A DNA stretch of 13,135 bases from JADLGL01 sp964611195 (GTDB lineage: Bacteria; Pseudomonadota; Alphaproteobacteria; Rhizobiales; Kaistiaceae). The DNA is taken from NCBI GenBank assembly GCA_964611195.1, contig CAZSXA010000050.1:1-13135 (forward strand), read 5' to 3'. Positions within the stretch are counted from its first letter, which is position 1. Every line of letters starts with the position of its first letter. Below are positions 1 through 5,447 of this stretch, in pieces. A program made the position numbers and the translations under genes. Under the pieces are notes generated by a model. The model did not search any database and was not told where the DNA came from. It saw nothing but the letters and a program-made list of their open reading frames with translations.

Positions 1-1217
1 CGGCCTTGCTCGACAAAGATCGGCCAGCACGAGCCGGCGCCGACCATTTCGGTCATGTAGGCAAGGCCCGGCTCGTTCGGGTGGAACAGGCCAAAGGCGG
101 GCAAGGCGGCGGCGACGTCGTTGCCCGTCCTGCCGAGTAGCGGATAGTGCCGGGTATAGCCGGTGGCGAAGATGACGTCGTCGACGGTTTCCATCTGGCT
201 GTCCGCGAACCGCGCCGCGCCGTTGTCGAAGCTGGTGACTGCCGGGCGAACGACGACGTGCCCGGATCGGATGCCTTTGAGGATTCCGCGGTCGAGCACC
301 GGGACGCGGTCGAACAGCCCGTGCTTCGGAGGGGACAGTCCGTATCGCTCATTATTGCCCGATGCGGCGCGGACGACGGCGCCGAAGACGGCGTCGCGGA
401 TCCCGTTCGGGAGCCAACGTGTGTCGGACGCCAGCCGATCGGGCGCGATTCCGAGCCTGGCAAGCAGCGGCACCGTGCGAAGCACCGAGGCCGGAATAAT
501 CCAGGGGCTGTCACGAACGGCGAGGATGATCCGGGCAGTGGTACCTGCGAGCTTGCCGGCAATGTCGGTTGCCGAGGCGCCGGCTCCGACGACGAGCACC
601 CGCCGTCGCGCGAAGTCGGCAGCGCGATGGTAGTCGGCCGAATGAAGGACGCGCAATCCGGCGGCAACAGCGGACGCCCGAAGCGGTTCGTCGAAGCGCG
701 CGTGGTCGCGATTATGGCTGCCGGTGGCGAAGACGATCGCGCGGTAGGGGCGTCGGTCGATGTCGACGCCGGTTCGCAGCGCCGCGACCCACGTTCCGTC
801 ACGCGATCGTTCGGCGCCTTCGAAGCGGGTGCCGAAGTGGATGCGCTCCAGGACACCCTCCTCCGCGGCGGATTCGTTGAGGTATTGCCGCACCCGCTCG
901 AACGGCACGAAGAGCGGCCAGTCCCGTGGCATCGGACGGAAAAGCTGGCTAGTCGCTCGCGAAGCGGCGGTGCGCATTCCCTCGTAGACGGAGCTGACGG
1001 GGTTGGCGTCGTCCCAGATGCCGCCGACGGCGTCATGTTGCTCGATCGCCTCGAAGGCGATGCCGCGGCGGGCCAACGCCGACATCGCCGCGAGGCCGGC
1101 CGGGCCGGCGCCGACGACCAGAACGGGCAGATGCGGATCGGTCGGATCGGGCCGGCTCGACGCCTCGGGGGTTGTGGCGAGCCAGGCCTTGAAATGGCGC
1201 GAGGCGGGAACTTCGAT
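1..1217 (-). CDS. Flavin-containing monooxygenase-like NAD(P)/FAD oxidoreductase, 3' end outside the window
   Basis: Class B flavoprotein monooxygenase type: FAD and NADPH would activate O2 to oxygenate a small molecule; the substrate cannot be told. The minus-strand reading frame is open to the left edge. Near the N-terminus is the FAD Rossmann motif VVGAGPAGLAA (about 1122-1090), followed by the GGIW and SSVYEGM motifs usual in this family. FATGSHNRDH lies near 725-700, a second nucleotide-binding motif VVGAGASATDIA near 595-560, and a late FATGYTRHYPLL near 165-130. The FMO fingerprint FxGxxxHxxxY is degenerate here (AAGLRVLHSADY). No ATG, GTG or TTG lies in frame between the FAD motif and the divergent neighbour, except an ATG at 1085 that would delete the motif. 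Protein-like sequence (EVPASRHFKAWLATTPE) continues back to an ATC at 1217-1215, preceded by GGAG, so I place the start there tentatively. Family confident; start uncertain. Confidence 0.85.
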   Translation of the reverse strand, partial: MEVPASRHFKAWLATTPEASSRPDPTDPHLPVLVVGAGPAGLAAMSALARRGIAFEAIEQHDAVGGIWDDANPVSSVYEGMRTAASRATSQLFRPMPRDWPLFVPFERVRQYLNESAAEEGVLERIHFGTRFEGAERSRDGTWVAALRTGVDIDRRPYRAIVFATGSHNRDHARFDEPLRASAVAAGLRVLHSADYHRAADFARRRVLVVGAGASATDIAGKLAGTTARIILAVRDSPWIIPASVLRTVPLLARLGIAPDRLASDTRWLPNGIRDAVFGAVVRAASGNNERYGLSPPKHGLFDRVPVLDRGILKGIRSGHVVVRPAVTSFDNGAARFADSQMETVDDVIFATGYTRHYPLLGRTGNDVAAALPAFGLFHPNEPGLAYMTEMVGAGSCWPIFVEQG

Positions 1218-1260
1218 ACACTCCGATGGCGGTCGGCGGCGGGGGCGGGCTGCCCGGCAA

Positions 1261-1280
1261 GCCGCGATCGCGGCTATAGT
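1261..1280 (+). promoter_or_regulatory. 14-bp perfect palindrome abutting a -10-like box between divergent genes
   Basis: Positions 1261-1274 (GCCGCGATCGCGGC) are a perfect inverted repeat, followed at once by TATAGT (1275-1280), which matches the sigma70 -10 consensus at five of six bases. Transcription rightwards would begin near 1287, about 30 bases before the cyclotransferase start. CTATAG is self-complementary, so the same box could serve the leftward monooxygenase. No convincing -35 is visible. It could be the operator of a repressor, but no regulator gene is adjacent; high GC makes short palindromes common, so the role is inferred. Confidence 0.4.
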
Positions 1281-1316
1281 GCTTTCTACCGAACGGTCGC
1301 GTCGCCGGGTACACGG

Positions 1317-1832
1317 ATGGATCGCAGCGTCATCTACTTCGCCTATGGCTCGAACATGTTCGTGCCGCGTCTCGAGAACCGGGTCGGCACCGTCGAGGTG
1401 CTCGGGCGGGGGCGACTCGTCGGCCATCAATTGCGGTTCCACAAGCGGAGCGCCGATGGCTCCGGAAAGTGCGATGCGTTCCACACCGGACACGCCGACG
1501 ACGTGGTGGAGGGCGTCCTCTTCGCGGTTGCGCATGAGGGGAAAGCGGCGCTCGATAAACTCGAAGGCGCCAATTTCGGCTACGCGATGCACACGGCCAA
1601 GGTCGCCACAGACGACGGCGAGGCGCTGGCTGCGCTCTACACGGCGCAGGCGGACTCCATCGATCAAGCACTGAAGCCGTATGGCTGGTACCGCGACATC
1701 GTGCTCCGTGGCGCCCGCCAGCATTGGCTGCCGGAGGCCTATATCGCGGCCGCAATCGCCGGCGTCGCGGCGATTCCTGATCCCGAGCCCGCCCGCGAGG
1801 CGGCGCGGCGGGCCGAAGCCGGGCTGGCCTAG
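1317..1832 (+). CDS. Gamma-glutamylcyclotransferase (GGCT/AIG2-like) family protein
   Basis: A 171-residue cytoplasmic protein of the GGCT-like fold, whose members release 5-oxoproline from gamma-glutamyl compounds; the substrate of this one is unknown. It opens with IYFAYGSNM (YGSN, residues 10-13), the loop that binds the gamma-glutamyl group. FHKRSADGSGKCDAF (41-55) and VVEGVLF (63-69) follow, with the usual spacing. Glu83 in LDKLEGANFGY fits the catalytic acid. Length and motif order match single-domain bacterial members. The ATG at 1317 is chosen because the family motif begins within ten residues; frame continuing upstream is antisense to the monooxygenase and not protein-like. It is divergent from the monooxygenase and 59 bp ahead of the next gene, with which it may be co-transcribed. 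No frame damage is seen. Confidence 0.85.
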   Translation: MDRSVIYFAYGSNMFVPRLENRVGTVEVLGRGRLVGHQLRFHKRSADGSGKCDAFHTGHADDVVEGVLFAVAHEGKAALDKLEGANFGYAMHTAKVATDDGEALAALYTAQADSIDQALKPYGWYRDIVLRGARQHWLPEAYIAAAIAGVAAIPDPEPAREAARRAEAGLA

Positions 1833-1891
1833 GCCGAAGGGGCCGACGATTTCGCTCCAATCCGACTATCGGTTTTTGCACTTCCTTAGAA

Positions 1892-2413
1892 ATGGCGCGG
1901 CGATGCTCAGACGCGTCCGATCCCGAAGACCGGCAGATCTCCATGGAAGCGCTCGCCGAACGCGACGACACCGAAGCGCTGCTCTCGGAATGCCTCATCT
2001 TTCACGCGCTCGACAGCAACGGGCGGCGGCAATTGGCGTCACGCGTGAAGCATGCGCACCATTTTGCGGGTGAAACGATCTTCAGCGCCGGCGAACCGGG
2101 GCGCAGCATGATGATCGTCGCGAGCGGCTCCGTTCGTGTCACACTTCCGACGAATGGCGGCGACGAGATTACCCTTGCCGACTTCGAGCGTGGTGCCGTT
2201 CTTGGCGAGATCGCGCTCCTCGACGGCCGTCCACGTTCGGCATCGGCGACGGCGCTCACCGATTGCGAGCTATTGCTGCTCGACCGGACGGCGATCGGGC
2301 CGCTGCTTCGGTCCAACACGCGCGCGTGCATGGCGATCATCGAGATGCTCTGCGACCGGCTGAGGCAAGCCGACGAGCGGATGGCGATCGCAGGGCCGGC
2401 CCCGGACTGCTGA
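1892..2413 (+). CDS. Stand-alone cyclic nucleotide-binding domain protein
   Basis: A 173-residue cytoplasmic protein that is little more than one Crp-type cyclic nucleotide-binding domain. Residues 34-55 (CLIFHALDSNGRRQLAS) match the N-terminal helix of the domain. GETIFSAGEPG (60-70) and MMIVASGSVRV (73-83) form the beta-roll. GEIALLDGRPRSAS (105-118) is the phosphate-binding cassette with its conserved Gly-Glu and Arg. After the C-helix (ACMAIIEMLCDRLRQADE) the protein ends, so there is no helix-turn-helix, kinase, channel or transporter part, unlike Crp/Fnr. It probably acts as a ligand sensor on a partner, or binds the ligand passively. ATG 1943 is an in-frame alternative start; neither has a strong ribosome-binding site. 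A hairpin lies 17 bases past the stop. Confidence 0.8.
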   Translation: MARRCSDASDPEDRQISMEALAERDDTEALLSECLIFHALDSNGRRQLASRVKHAHHFAGETIFSAGEPGRSMMIVASGSVRVTLPTNGGDEITLADFERGAVLGEIALLDGRPRSASATALTDCELLLLDRTAIGPLLRSNTRACMAIIEMLCDRLRQADERMAIAGPAPDC

Positions 2414-2430
2414 GACCGCTGACAACAGTA

Positions 2431-2460
2431 GAGCCCCCGCCTGATTGCAGGCAGGGGCTC
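2431..2460 (+). terminator. Hairpin terminator after the cyclic-nucleotide-binding gene
   Basis: GAGCCCC pairs with GGGGCTC, then one C/A mismatch, then GCCTG pairs with CAGGC around an ATTG loop. It begins 17 bases after the stop codon at 2413. There is no T-tract, so it may stall polymerase, protect the 3' end, or need Rho; the fold itself is clear. Confidence 0.65.
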
Positions 2461-2735
2461 GGCTGAAGCGCGGGCCGGCAGGGCTCGGGAGGGGCGTGGG
2501 CGCCGGCACGCTAGGAAGGCTTTCCGTCCGGGCTAGAGGGAGGGTCCCGTCCGGGCTGCCTTGTCGATGAATACGCGGTGGTTTCGCCGCTGGATCACCG
2601 ACGGAGAGCAATTCCGAAGAAGCGGCGGTGAGTGAATGGCCGAGGCCCCTGTGGGTCCCTGCGTTTCCGCCATTGTGGCGGCGGTTTTGCCATGGCACGA
2701 GACCTGCCAGTCACGTCGCAGAAGCGGAGCGAGAG
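2461..2735. other. Intergenic stretch, no gene recognised
   Basis: Together with the hairpin before it, about 320 bases separate the stop at 2413 from the start at 2736. All six frames give only arginine/proline-rich shadow translations without family resemblance. The one structure seen is the hairpin at 2667-2681. A promoter for the following gene must lie here or upstream, but no convincing -35/-10 pair could be picked out. Confidence 0.5.
2667..2688 (+). terminator. Short hairpin followed by a T-run
   Basis: CCGCCA (2667-2672) and TGGCGG (2676-2681) pair around TTG, followed by CGG and four T (2685-2688). This is a small intrinsic-terminator or leader-attenuator shape in the plus direction, 48 bases before the GTG start of the ClbS/DfsB-family gene. 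Since a terminator already closes the previous gene, it might act in the leader of the next one. The three-base loop and short T-run keep confidence low. Confidence 0.35.
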
Positions 2736-3245
2736 GTGAGTCGGTTCGCCTCAAAGGCCGAGTTGCTCGAAGAGATCCGGGAGGAGCGCCTCCGGCTCGA
2801 GGCTCTGCTTGCCGAGATTCCACCGGAAGCGAAACTGGAGGAGGTGACCGACGGCATGTCGGTCAAGGATTTCCTCGCCCACCGCGCCGAGTGGGGACGC
2901 ATGATGATTGCCTGGTACGAGGCTGCCAAGGCCGGCAAGCCGGTAGCGGTCCCGTCGGAGCGCTTCAAATGGAACCAGCTCGACGCGCTCAACGCCGAGA
3001 TTCATGAGCGCTTCGCCGACACGCCGCTGGCAGCCGTGGAACGCGACTTCGCCAAGGTGCATGATCGCCTTGCCGCAATGGTCGAAGAGATGAGCGAGGA
3101 CGAACTCTTCACCAAGCACCACTTCGCGTTCACCGGCACGTCCGACCTTGCTACCTATGTGAACTCGGCGTCCGCGGCCCATTATCGTTCGGCCGGCAAG
3201 CACATCCGCAAATGGTGGAAGGCGAGGCAGGCTTCGACACGCTAA
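2736..3245 (+). CDS. ClbS/DfsB family four-helix bundle protein (DUF1706)
   Basis: A 169-residue soluble helical protein of the ClbS/DfsB family (DinB-like four-helix bundle). The named member ClbS protects colibactin producers from their own genotoxin; most relatives, including this one, have no known substrate. Family features are SKAELLEEIREE near the start, MSVKDFLAHRAEWGRMMIAWY (about 41-61), the hallmark KWNQLDALNAEIHERF (about 79-94), and the C-terminal YVNSASAAHYRSAGKHIRKW. I place the start at GTG 2736, giving MSRFASKAELL, because family members begin just before SK-ELL and the usual length is about 170. GGAG sits in the bases upstream. A GTG at 2628 would add 36 residues without family match. 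Eight or more residues of acidic character per helix face are typical. No polyketide or genotoxin genes are nearby. Confidence 0.85.
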   Translation: MSRFASKAELLEEIREERLRLEALLAEIPPEAKLEEVTDGMSVKDFLAHRAEWGRMMIAWYEAAKAGKPVAVPSERFKWNQLDALNAEIHERFADTPLAAVERDFAKVHDRLAAMVEEMSEDELFTKHHFAFTGTSDLATYVNSASAAHYRSAGKHIRKWWKARQASTR

Positions 3246-3288
3246 GGGCGGTTTGCGGCGAGGCGGCGATCTGGTAGCCCTTCCGGCC

Positions 3289-3747
3289 ATGCCGTTCGAG
3301 TTGACCAGCCCCGCCTTTGGTGATGGCGAACCCATTCCCGACCGTCACGCCATGGAAGGCGACAACCGTTCGCCAGCCTTGAGTTGGAGCGACCCGCCGG
3401 AGGGCACGAAGGGCCTCATCCTCATCGTCGAGGATCCCGACGCCCCGGGCGGCACATTCCATCACTGGATCGTCCGCGATATTGCCGCCGATATCCGAGC
3501 GTTGTCCGAGAATGCCGGCCGGGCGGGCAGCGAGCTAGTGATGGGGCGGAACGATTTCGGCGACATCGCCTATGACGGGCCGCGGCCGCCGCAGGGTCAC
3601 GGATACCACCGCTACATCTTCCGGCTCGCCGCGCTCGATACCGAGCTCAGGCTGCCGACGGGCGCGATCGGTCCCGATGTCTGGGAGGCTGCCGAAGGCC
3701 ACGTGCTGGAAGAGGCGCGGCTGACCGGCATCTACGAACGCACCTAA
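3289..3747 (+). CDS. YbhB/YbcL family Raf kinase inhibitor-like (PEBP) protein
   Basis: A 152-residue phosphatidylethanolamine-binding-protein fold. Bacterial members bind small anionic or phosphate-bearing ligands; the physiological role is mostly unknown. Both conserved regions are present: VEDPDAPGGTFHHWIVRDI (about 48-65), holding the ligand-site Asp, Pro and His, and YDGPRPPQGHGYHRYIFRL (about 95-113). Between them lies NDFGDIAYDGP, the usual GxxGYxGP-type loop in a slightly altered form. I chose ATG 3289, which puts FELTSPAF at residue 3 as in relatives; an in-frame TTG at 3253 would add twelve unmatched residues. There is no signal peptide, so it is cytoplasmic. It follows the ClbS/DfsB-family gene by 43 bp on the same strand and may be co-transcribed. 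Confidence 0.88.
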   Translation: MPFELTSPAFGDGEPIPDRHAMEGDNRSPALSWSDPPEGTKGLILIVEDPDAPGGTFHHWIVRDIAADIRALSENAGRAGSELVMGRNDFGDIAYDGPRPPQGHGYHRYIFRLAALDTELRLPTGAIGPDVWEAAEGHVLEEARLTGIYERT

Positions 3748-3858
3748 GGGACTTCACGGATCGACAAGCGGTTCCGGTACATCCGCCGTTGCCGATACTC
3801 TTGCCCACTGGCGCGAGGTCCGACACATCAACTTCCGACTGCGAACGCGCCGAGTATC

Positions 3859-3909
3859 TTGACTCCCGAACTCATGTTTCTCCTATTTGTTGAGCGTGCA
3901 TCTCAACAA
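3859..3909 (+). promoter_or_regulatory. Possible promoter and 8-bp leader hairpin before the exported protein gene
   Basis: TTGACT at 3859-3864 is a good -35; a weak -10 (CTATTT or TATTTG, 3883-3889) follows at 18-19 bases. Overlapping and just past it, TTGTTGAG (3887-3894) and CTCAACAA (3902-3909) form a perfect 8-bp inverted repeat around a seven-base spacer. It could be an operator overlapping the transcription start, or a hairpin at the 5' end of the mRNA. The local sequence is clearly more AT-rich than the genes around it. The repeat is certain, the promoter moderate. Confidence 0.4.
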
Positions 3910-3947
3910 TAAGCGCCATCTGCTTCGGCCGGTGGCGAGGAGGGAAA

Positions 3948-4364
3948 ATGATCAAACTGCTCAAGGGCTTGCTTGTTGCCGCCGGCGTTGCGGCGCTCCC
4001 GGCAACTGCTTTCGCGGCGGGCGACCTGGCGGCGCCGCCGTCGACTCCGCTGGAGCTCAACATCACGGGCGAGGAGGCCGACCTGTCACAGACGACCTTC
4101 GAGATCGAGACGGGCGTCTACTACCGGCTGACAATCACCAGCGACGGCGCGGAAGAGTTCATGTTTCAGGCGGAGGACCTCCTTCGCAATGCCCACGTCC
4201 GGCTGATCGTGATCAACGACATCGAGGTTCACCTGCAGGGGCTGCCGTTCCGCGGTATCGAGTTCGACGCCGGCGGGGCGGTTTCGGTCTCATTCGTCGT
4301 TCTGCGCACCGGCGAGTACGAATTCACGGTCGGTCCAGCGACCGGAACTTTCGTCGTTCGCTAG
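3948..4364 (+). CDS. Small exported beta-rich protein, possibly cupredoxin-like; function unknown
   Basis: A 138-residue protein I do not recognise with certainty. Residues 1-23 are a clear Sec signal peptide: basic MIKLLKG, a hydrophobic core, and a cleavage site at ATAFA-AGD. The mature part, about 115 residues, alternates short hydrophobic strands. FEIETGVYYRLTITSDGAEEFMF resembles strands 2-3 of periplasmic cupredoxin-like domains, and GGAVSVSFVVLRTGEYEFTV resembles the final strands before the metal loop. The usual copper ligands are not evident: there is no cysteine and the expected loop His is absent, so it may be a ligand-less relative or a different beta-sandwich. GGAGGG at about 3939-3944 is a strong ribosome-binding site fixing ATG 3948. 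It is probably monocistronic, with a promoter-like leader and a terminator. Confidence 0.75.
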   Translation: MIKLLKGLLVAAGVAALPATAFAAGDLAAPPSTPLELNITGEEADLSQTTFEIETGVYYRLTITSDGAEEFMFQAEDLLRNAHVRLIVINDIEVHLQGLPFRGIEFDAGGAVSVSFVVLRTGEYEFTVGPATGTFVVR

Positions 4365-4372
4365 CAAGAAGT

Positions 4373-4398
4373 GCGGATCGGCCGCGAGGCCGGTCCGC
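4373..4398 (+). terminator. Strong 11-bp hairpin with GCGA tetraloop
   Basis: The arm at 4373-4383 pairs over eleven positions (one T-G wobble) with 4388-4398, closed by the GNRA loop GCGA. It starts nine bases after the stop at 4364. No T-tract follows, so it may act as a Rho-assisted terminator or an mRNA 3' stabiliser. Confidence 0.65.
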
Positions 4399-4641
4399 CA
4401 CGCTCGTCTCTGCGCTATTGTCGCAAAGAGTCGAGGCGGCCGATCAGGTTTGTCTTGTCAAATTTTCTATCAATTCCGACTCGCCGAGGGAGTATTGGCT
4501 AGTAATAGGTGCGGGTTCGTCATCAGAATATCTGCAAGTCCGGGTAAGACTGCTGCTGTCGGGAGGTCGCTCGCTTGATTTCAGCGCGCGTGAGTGCGCC
4601 GGGCGCCGACTGTTCGCAACCAACCCAGAGAAAGATGCAGC

Positions 4642-5178
4642 ATGTCTAAGTCGTTACGCTTGGCCGCCGCCGCTGCGGTAGCATTCGGTTGTTTCGCGTT
4701 GGGTGCCGGCAGCGCGGCCGCGCAGGATTCGTGTCCGGTCACAACGCCCGAGGAGAACATGGACATTGTCGTCGCCTATGAGGAGGCGTTCGACGAAGCC
4801 CATTTCGAGAACATGGACCTCCACCTCCATGACGACCATGTAGAGAACGGCAACAGGTTCACGCTCGAGCACGAGGTCGGCCACAACGAGGACGAGCATC
4901 AGGTCGCCGTGATGCTCGAGACCCTCTATCCGGGGTCGGTCCAGCACATCGACGAGATCTTCGCGTTCGACGACAAGGTCGTTATCGTGACTCGTCTTGA
5001 GGTGAGCCAGCACACCCTCACCCCGGACGGCCAGCCGGCGATGCTGGAAACCCCGGCCGAGATGATGGGCGTTGCGCTCTTCACCATCGAGTGCGGCCAG
5101 ATCATCCACGCGCATGTGTCGACGGACCTGTTCGGTCTCATGACACAGCTCGGCTTCGAACTCGCGCCGGCCATGTAG
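4642..5178 (+). CDS. Exported SnoaL/NTF2-like protein
   Basis: A 178-residue protein of the NTF2-like superfamily, SnoaL/ester-cyclase branch, exported by a Sec signal (MSKSLRLAAAAA through GAGSAAA, cleavage before QDSCP). The C-terminal half fits the branch well: VAVMLETLYPGSVQHIDEIFAFDDKVVIVTRLEV, then FTIECGQIIHAHVSTDLFGLMTQLG, matching the typical G-I-xx-xx-xx-D-xx-L-xx-QLG ending. The N-terminal pocket region is unusually rich in His, Asp and Glu (about residues 47-77: HENMDLHLHDD, EHEVGHNEDEH), where relatives carry aromatic residues. This suggests metal or polar-ligand binding, which is inference. Two cysteines (early mature region and FTIEC) could pair. ATG 4642 is chosen because it gives an intact signal peptide; GTG 4594 would add charged residues ahead of it. 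Catalytic function is not established. Confidence 0.8.
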   Translation: MSKSLRLAAAAAVAFGCFALGAGSAAAQDSCPVTTPEENMDIVVAYEEAFDEAHFENMDLHLHDDHVENGNRFTLEHEVGHNEDEHQVAVMLETLYPGSVQHIDEIFAFDDKVVIVTRLEVSQHTLTPDGQPAMLETPAEMMGVALFTIECGQIIHAHVSTDLFGLMTQLGFELAPAM

Positions 5179-5200
5179 GCACCACATCAAGGCATCAAGG

Positions 5201-5228
5201 CCCCGGTCCGGTTGACATCGGACCGGGG
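5201..5228 (+). terminator. Perfect 10-bp hairpin terminator after the SnoaL-like gene
   Basis: CCCCGGTCCG (5201-5210) and CGGACCGGGG (5219-5228) pair perfectly around an eight-base loop, 22 bases after the stop at 5178. There is no T-run. The fold is symmetric and could also act on the minus strand. Confidence 0.7.
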
Positions 5229-5239
5229 ACTGACTACTT
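5212..5239 (+). promoter_or_regulatory. Candidate rpmJ promoter, -35 inside the terminator loop
   Basis: A perfect TTGACA (5212-5217) sits in the loop of the preceding hairpin. Sixteen bases on is CTACTT (5234-5239), which matches four of six bases of the CTATAT-type -10 described for rhizobial housekeeping promoters. Transcription would begin near 5246, leaving a leader of about 49 bases before rpmJ. No better promoter is visible between the SnoaL-like gene and rpmJ. Confidence 0.45.
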
Positions 5240-5294
5240 CCCTGCCTTCTTCGAACGCGGGGGAAACGGCCCGCACAGACGGTCCGACAGAACA

Positions 5295-5420
5295 ATGAAG
5301 ATCAAGAATTCGCTGAGATCACTGCGCAAGCGTCATCGCGAGAACCGGCTGGTTCGCCGGCGCGGGCGCGTCTACGTGATCAACAAGACGAACCGCCGCT
5401 TCAAAGCCCGCCAGGGCTGA
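5295..5420 (+). CDS. rpmJ: 50S ribosomal protein bL36, cysteine-free type
   Basis: A 41-residue, very basic protein of the large ribosomal subunit. The sequence from MKIKNSLRSLRKRHR through VYVINKTNRRFKARQG is typical of alphaproteobacterial bL36. The Cys/His zinc ribbon of the C+ form is absent, so it is the zinc-independent (C-) form that serves as the normal copy in this group. ATG 5295 gives the exact family length. The ribosome-binding site is weak (GACAGAA). It is transcribed alone from an apparent own promoter and ends 14 bp from the end of convergent pyk, a pairing often seen in Rhizobiales. Confidence 0.95.
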   Translation: MKIKNSLRSLRKRHRENRLVRRRGRVYVINKTNRRFKARQG

Positions 5421-5427
5421 TTTCCGA

Positions 5428-5447
5428 CGGCGCCTCAGGCGGCGCCG
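5428..5447. terminator. Shared hairpin between convergent rpmJ and pyk
   Basis: CGGCGCC (5428-5434) pairs perfectly with GGCGCCG (5441-5447) around a six-base loop, and the pyk stop codon (5435-5437 on the plus strand) lies in that loop. It stands seven bases after the rpmJ stop. No long T-run exists on either side (TCGGAAATC on the minus side), so a bidirectional terminator role is plausible but unproven. Confidence 0.45.

Noticed and set aside
53..1036. Minus-strand 327-residue open frame
   Set aside because: Wrong frame of the monooxygenase: rich in Ser, Pro and Arg, with no domain motifs.
147..1316. Long plus-strand open frame fused upstream of the cyclotransferase
   Set aside because: It is antisense to the monooxygenase, whose minus-strand frame carries clear FAD and NADPH motifs. 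The plus-strand translation has no family features until 1317.
1862..1877. CCGA-CTA-TCGG followed by five T, as a terminator after the cyclotransferase
   Set aside because: A four-base stem is too weak to call, although the T-run is suggestive.
2270..2823. Minus-strand open frames across the 2414-2735 gap
   Set aside because: Arg/Pro-rich translations with no motif, overlapping clear plus-strand genes at both ends.
3793..3858. GATACTC and GAGTATC inverted repeat downstream of the PEBP gene
   Set aside because: Seven bases about 50 apart is within chance expectation and forms no compact hairpin.
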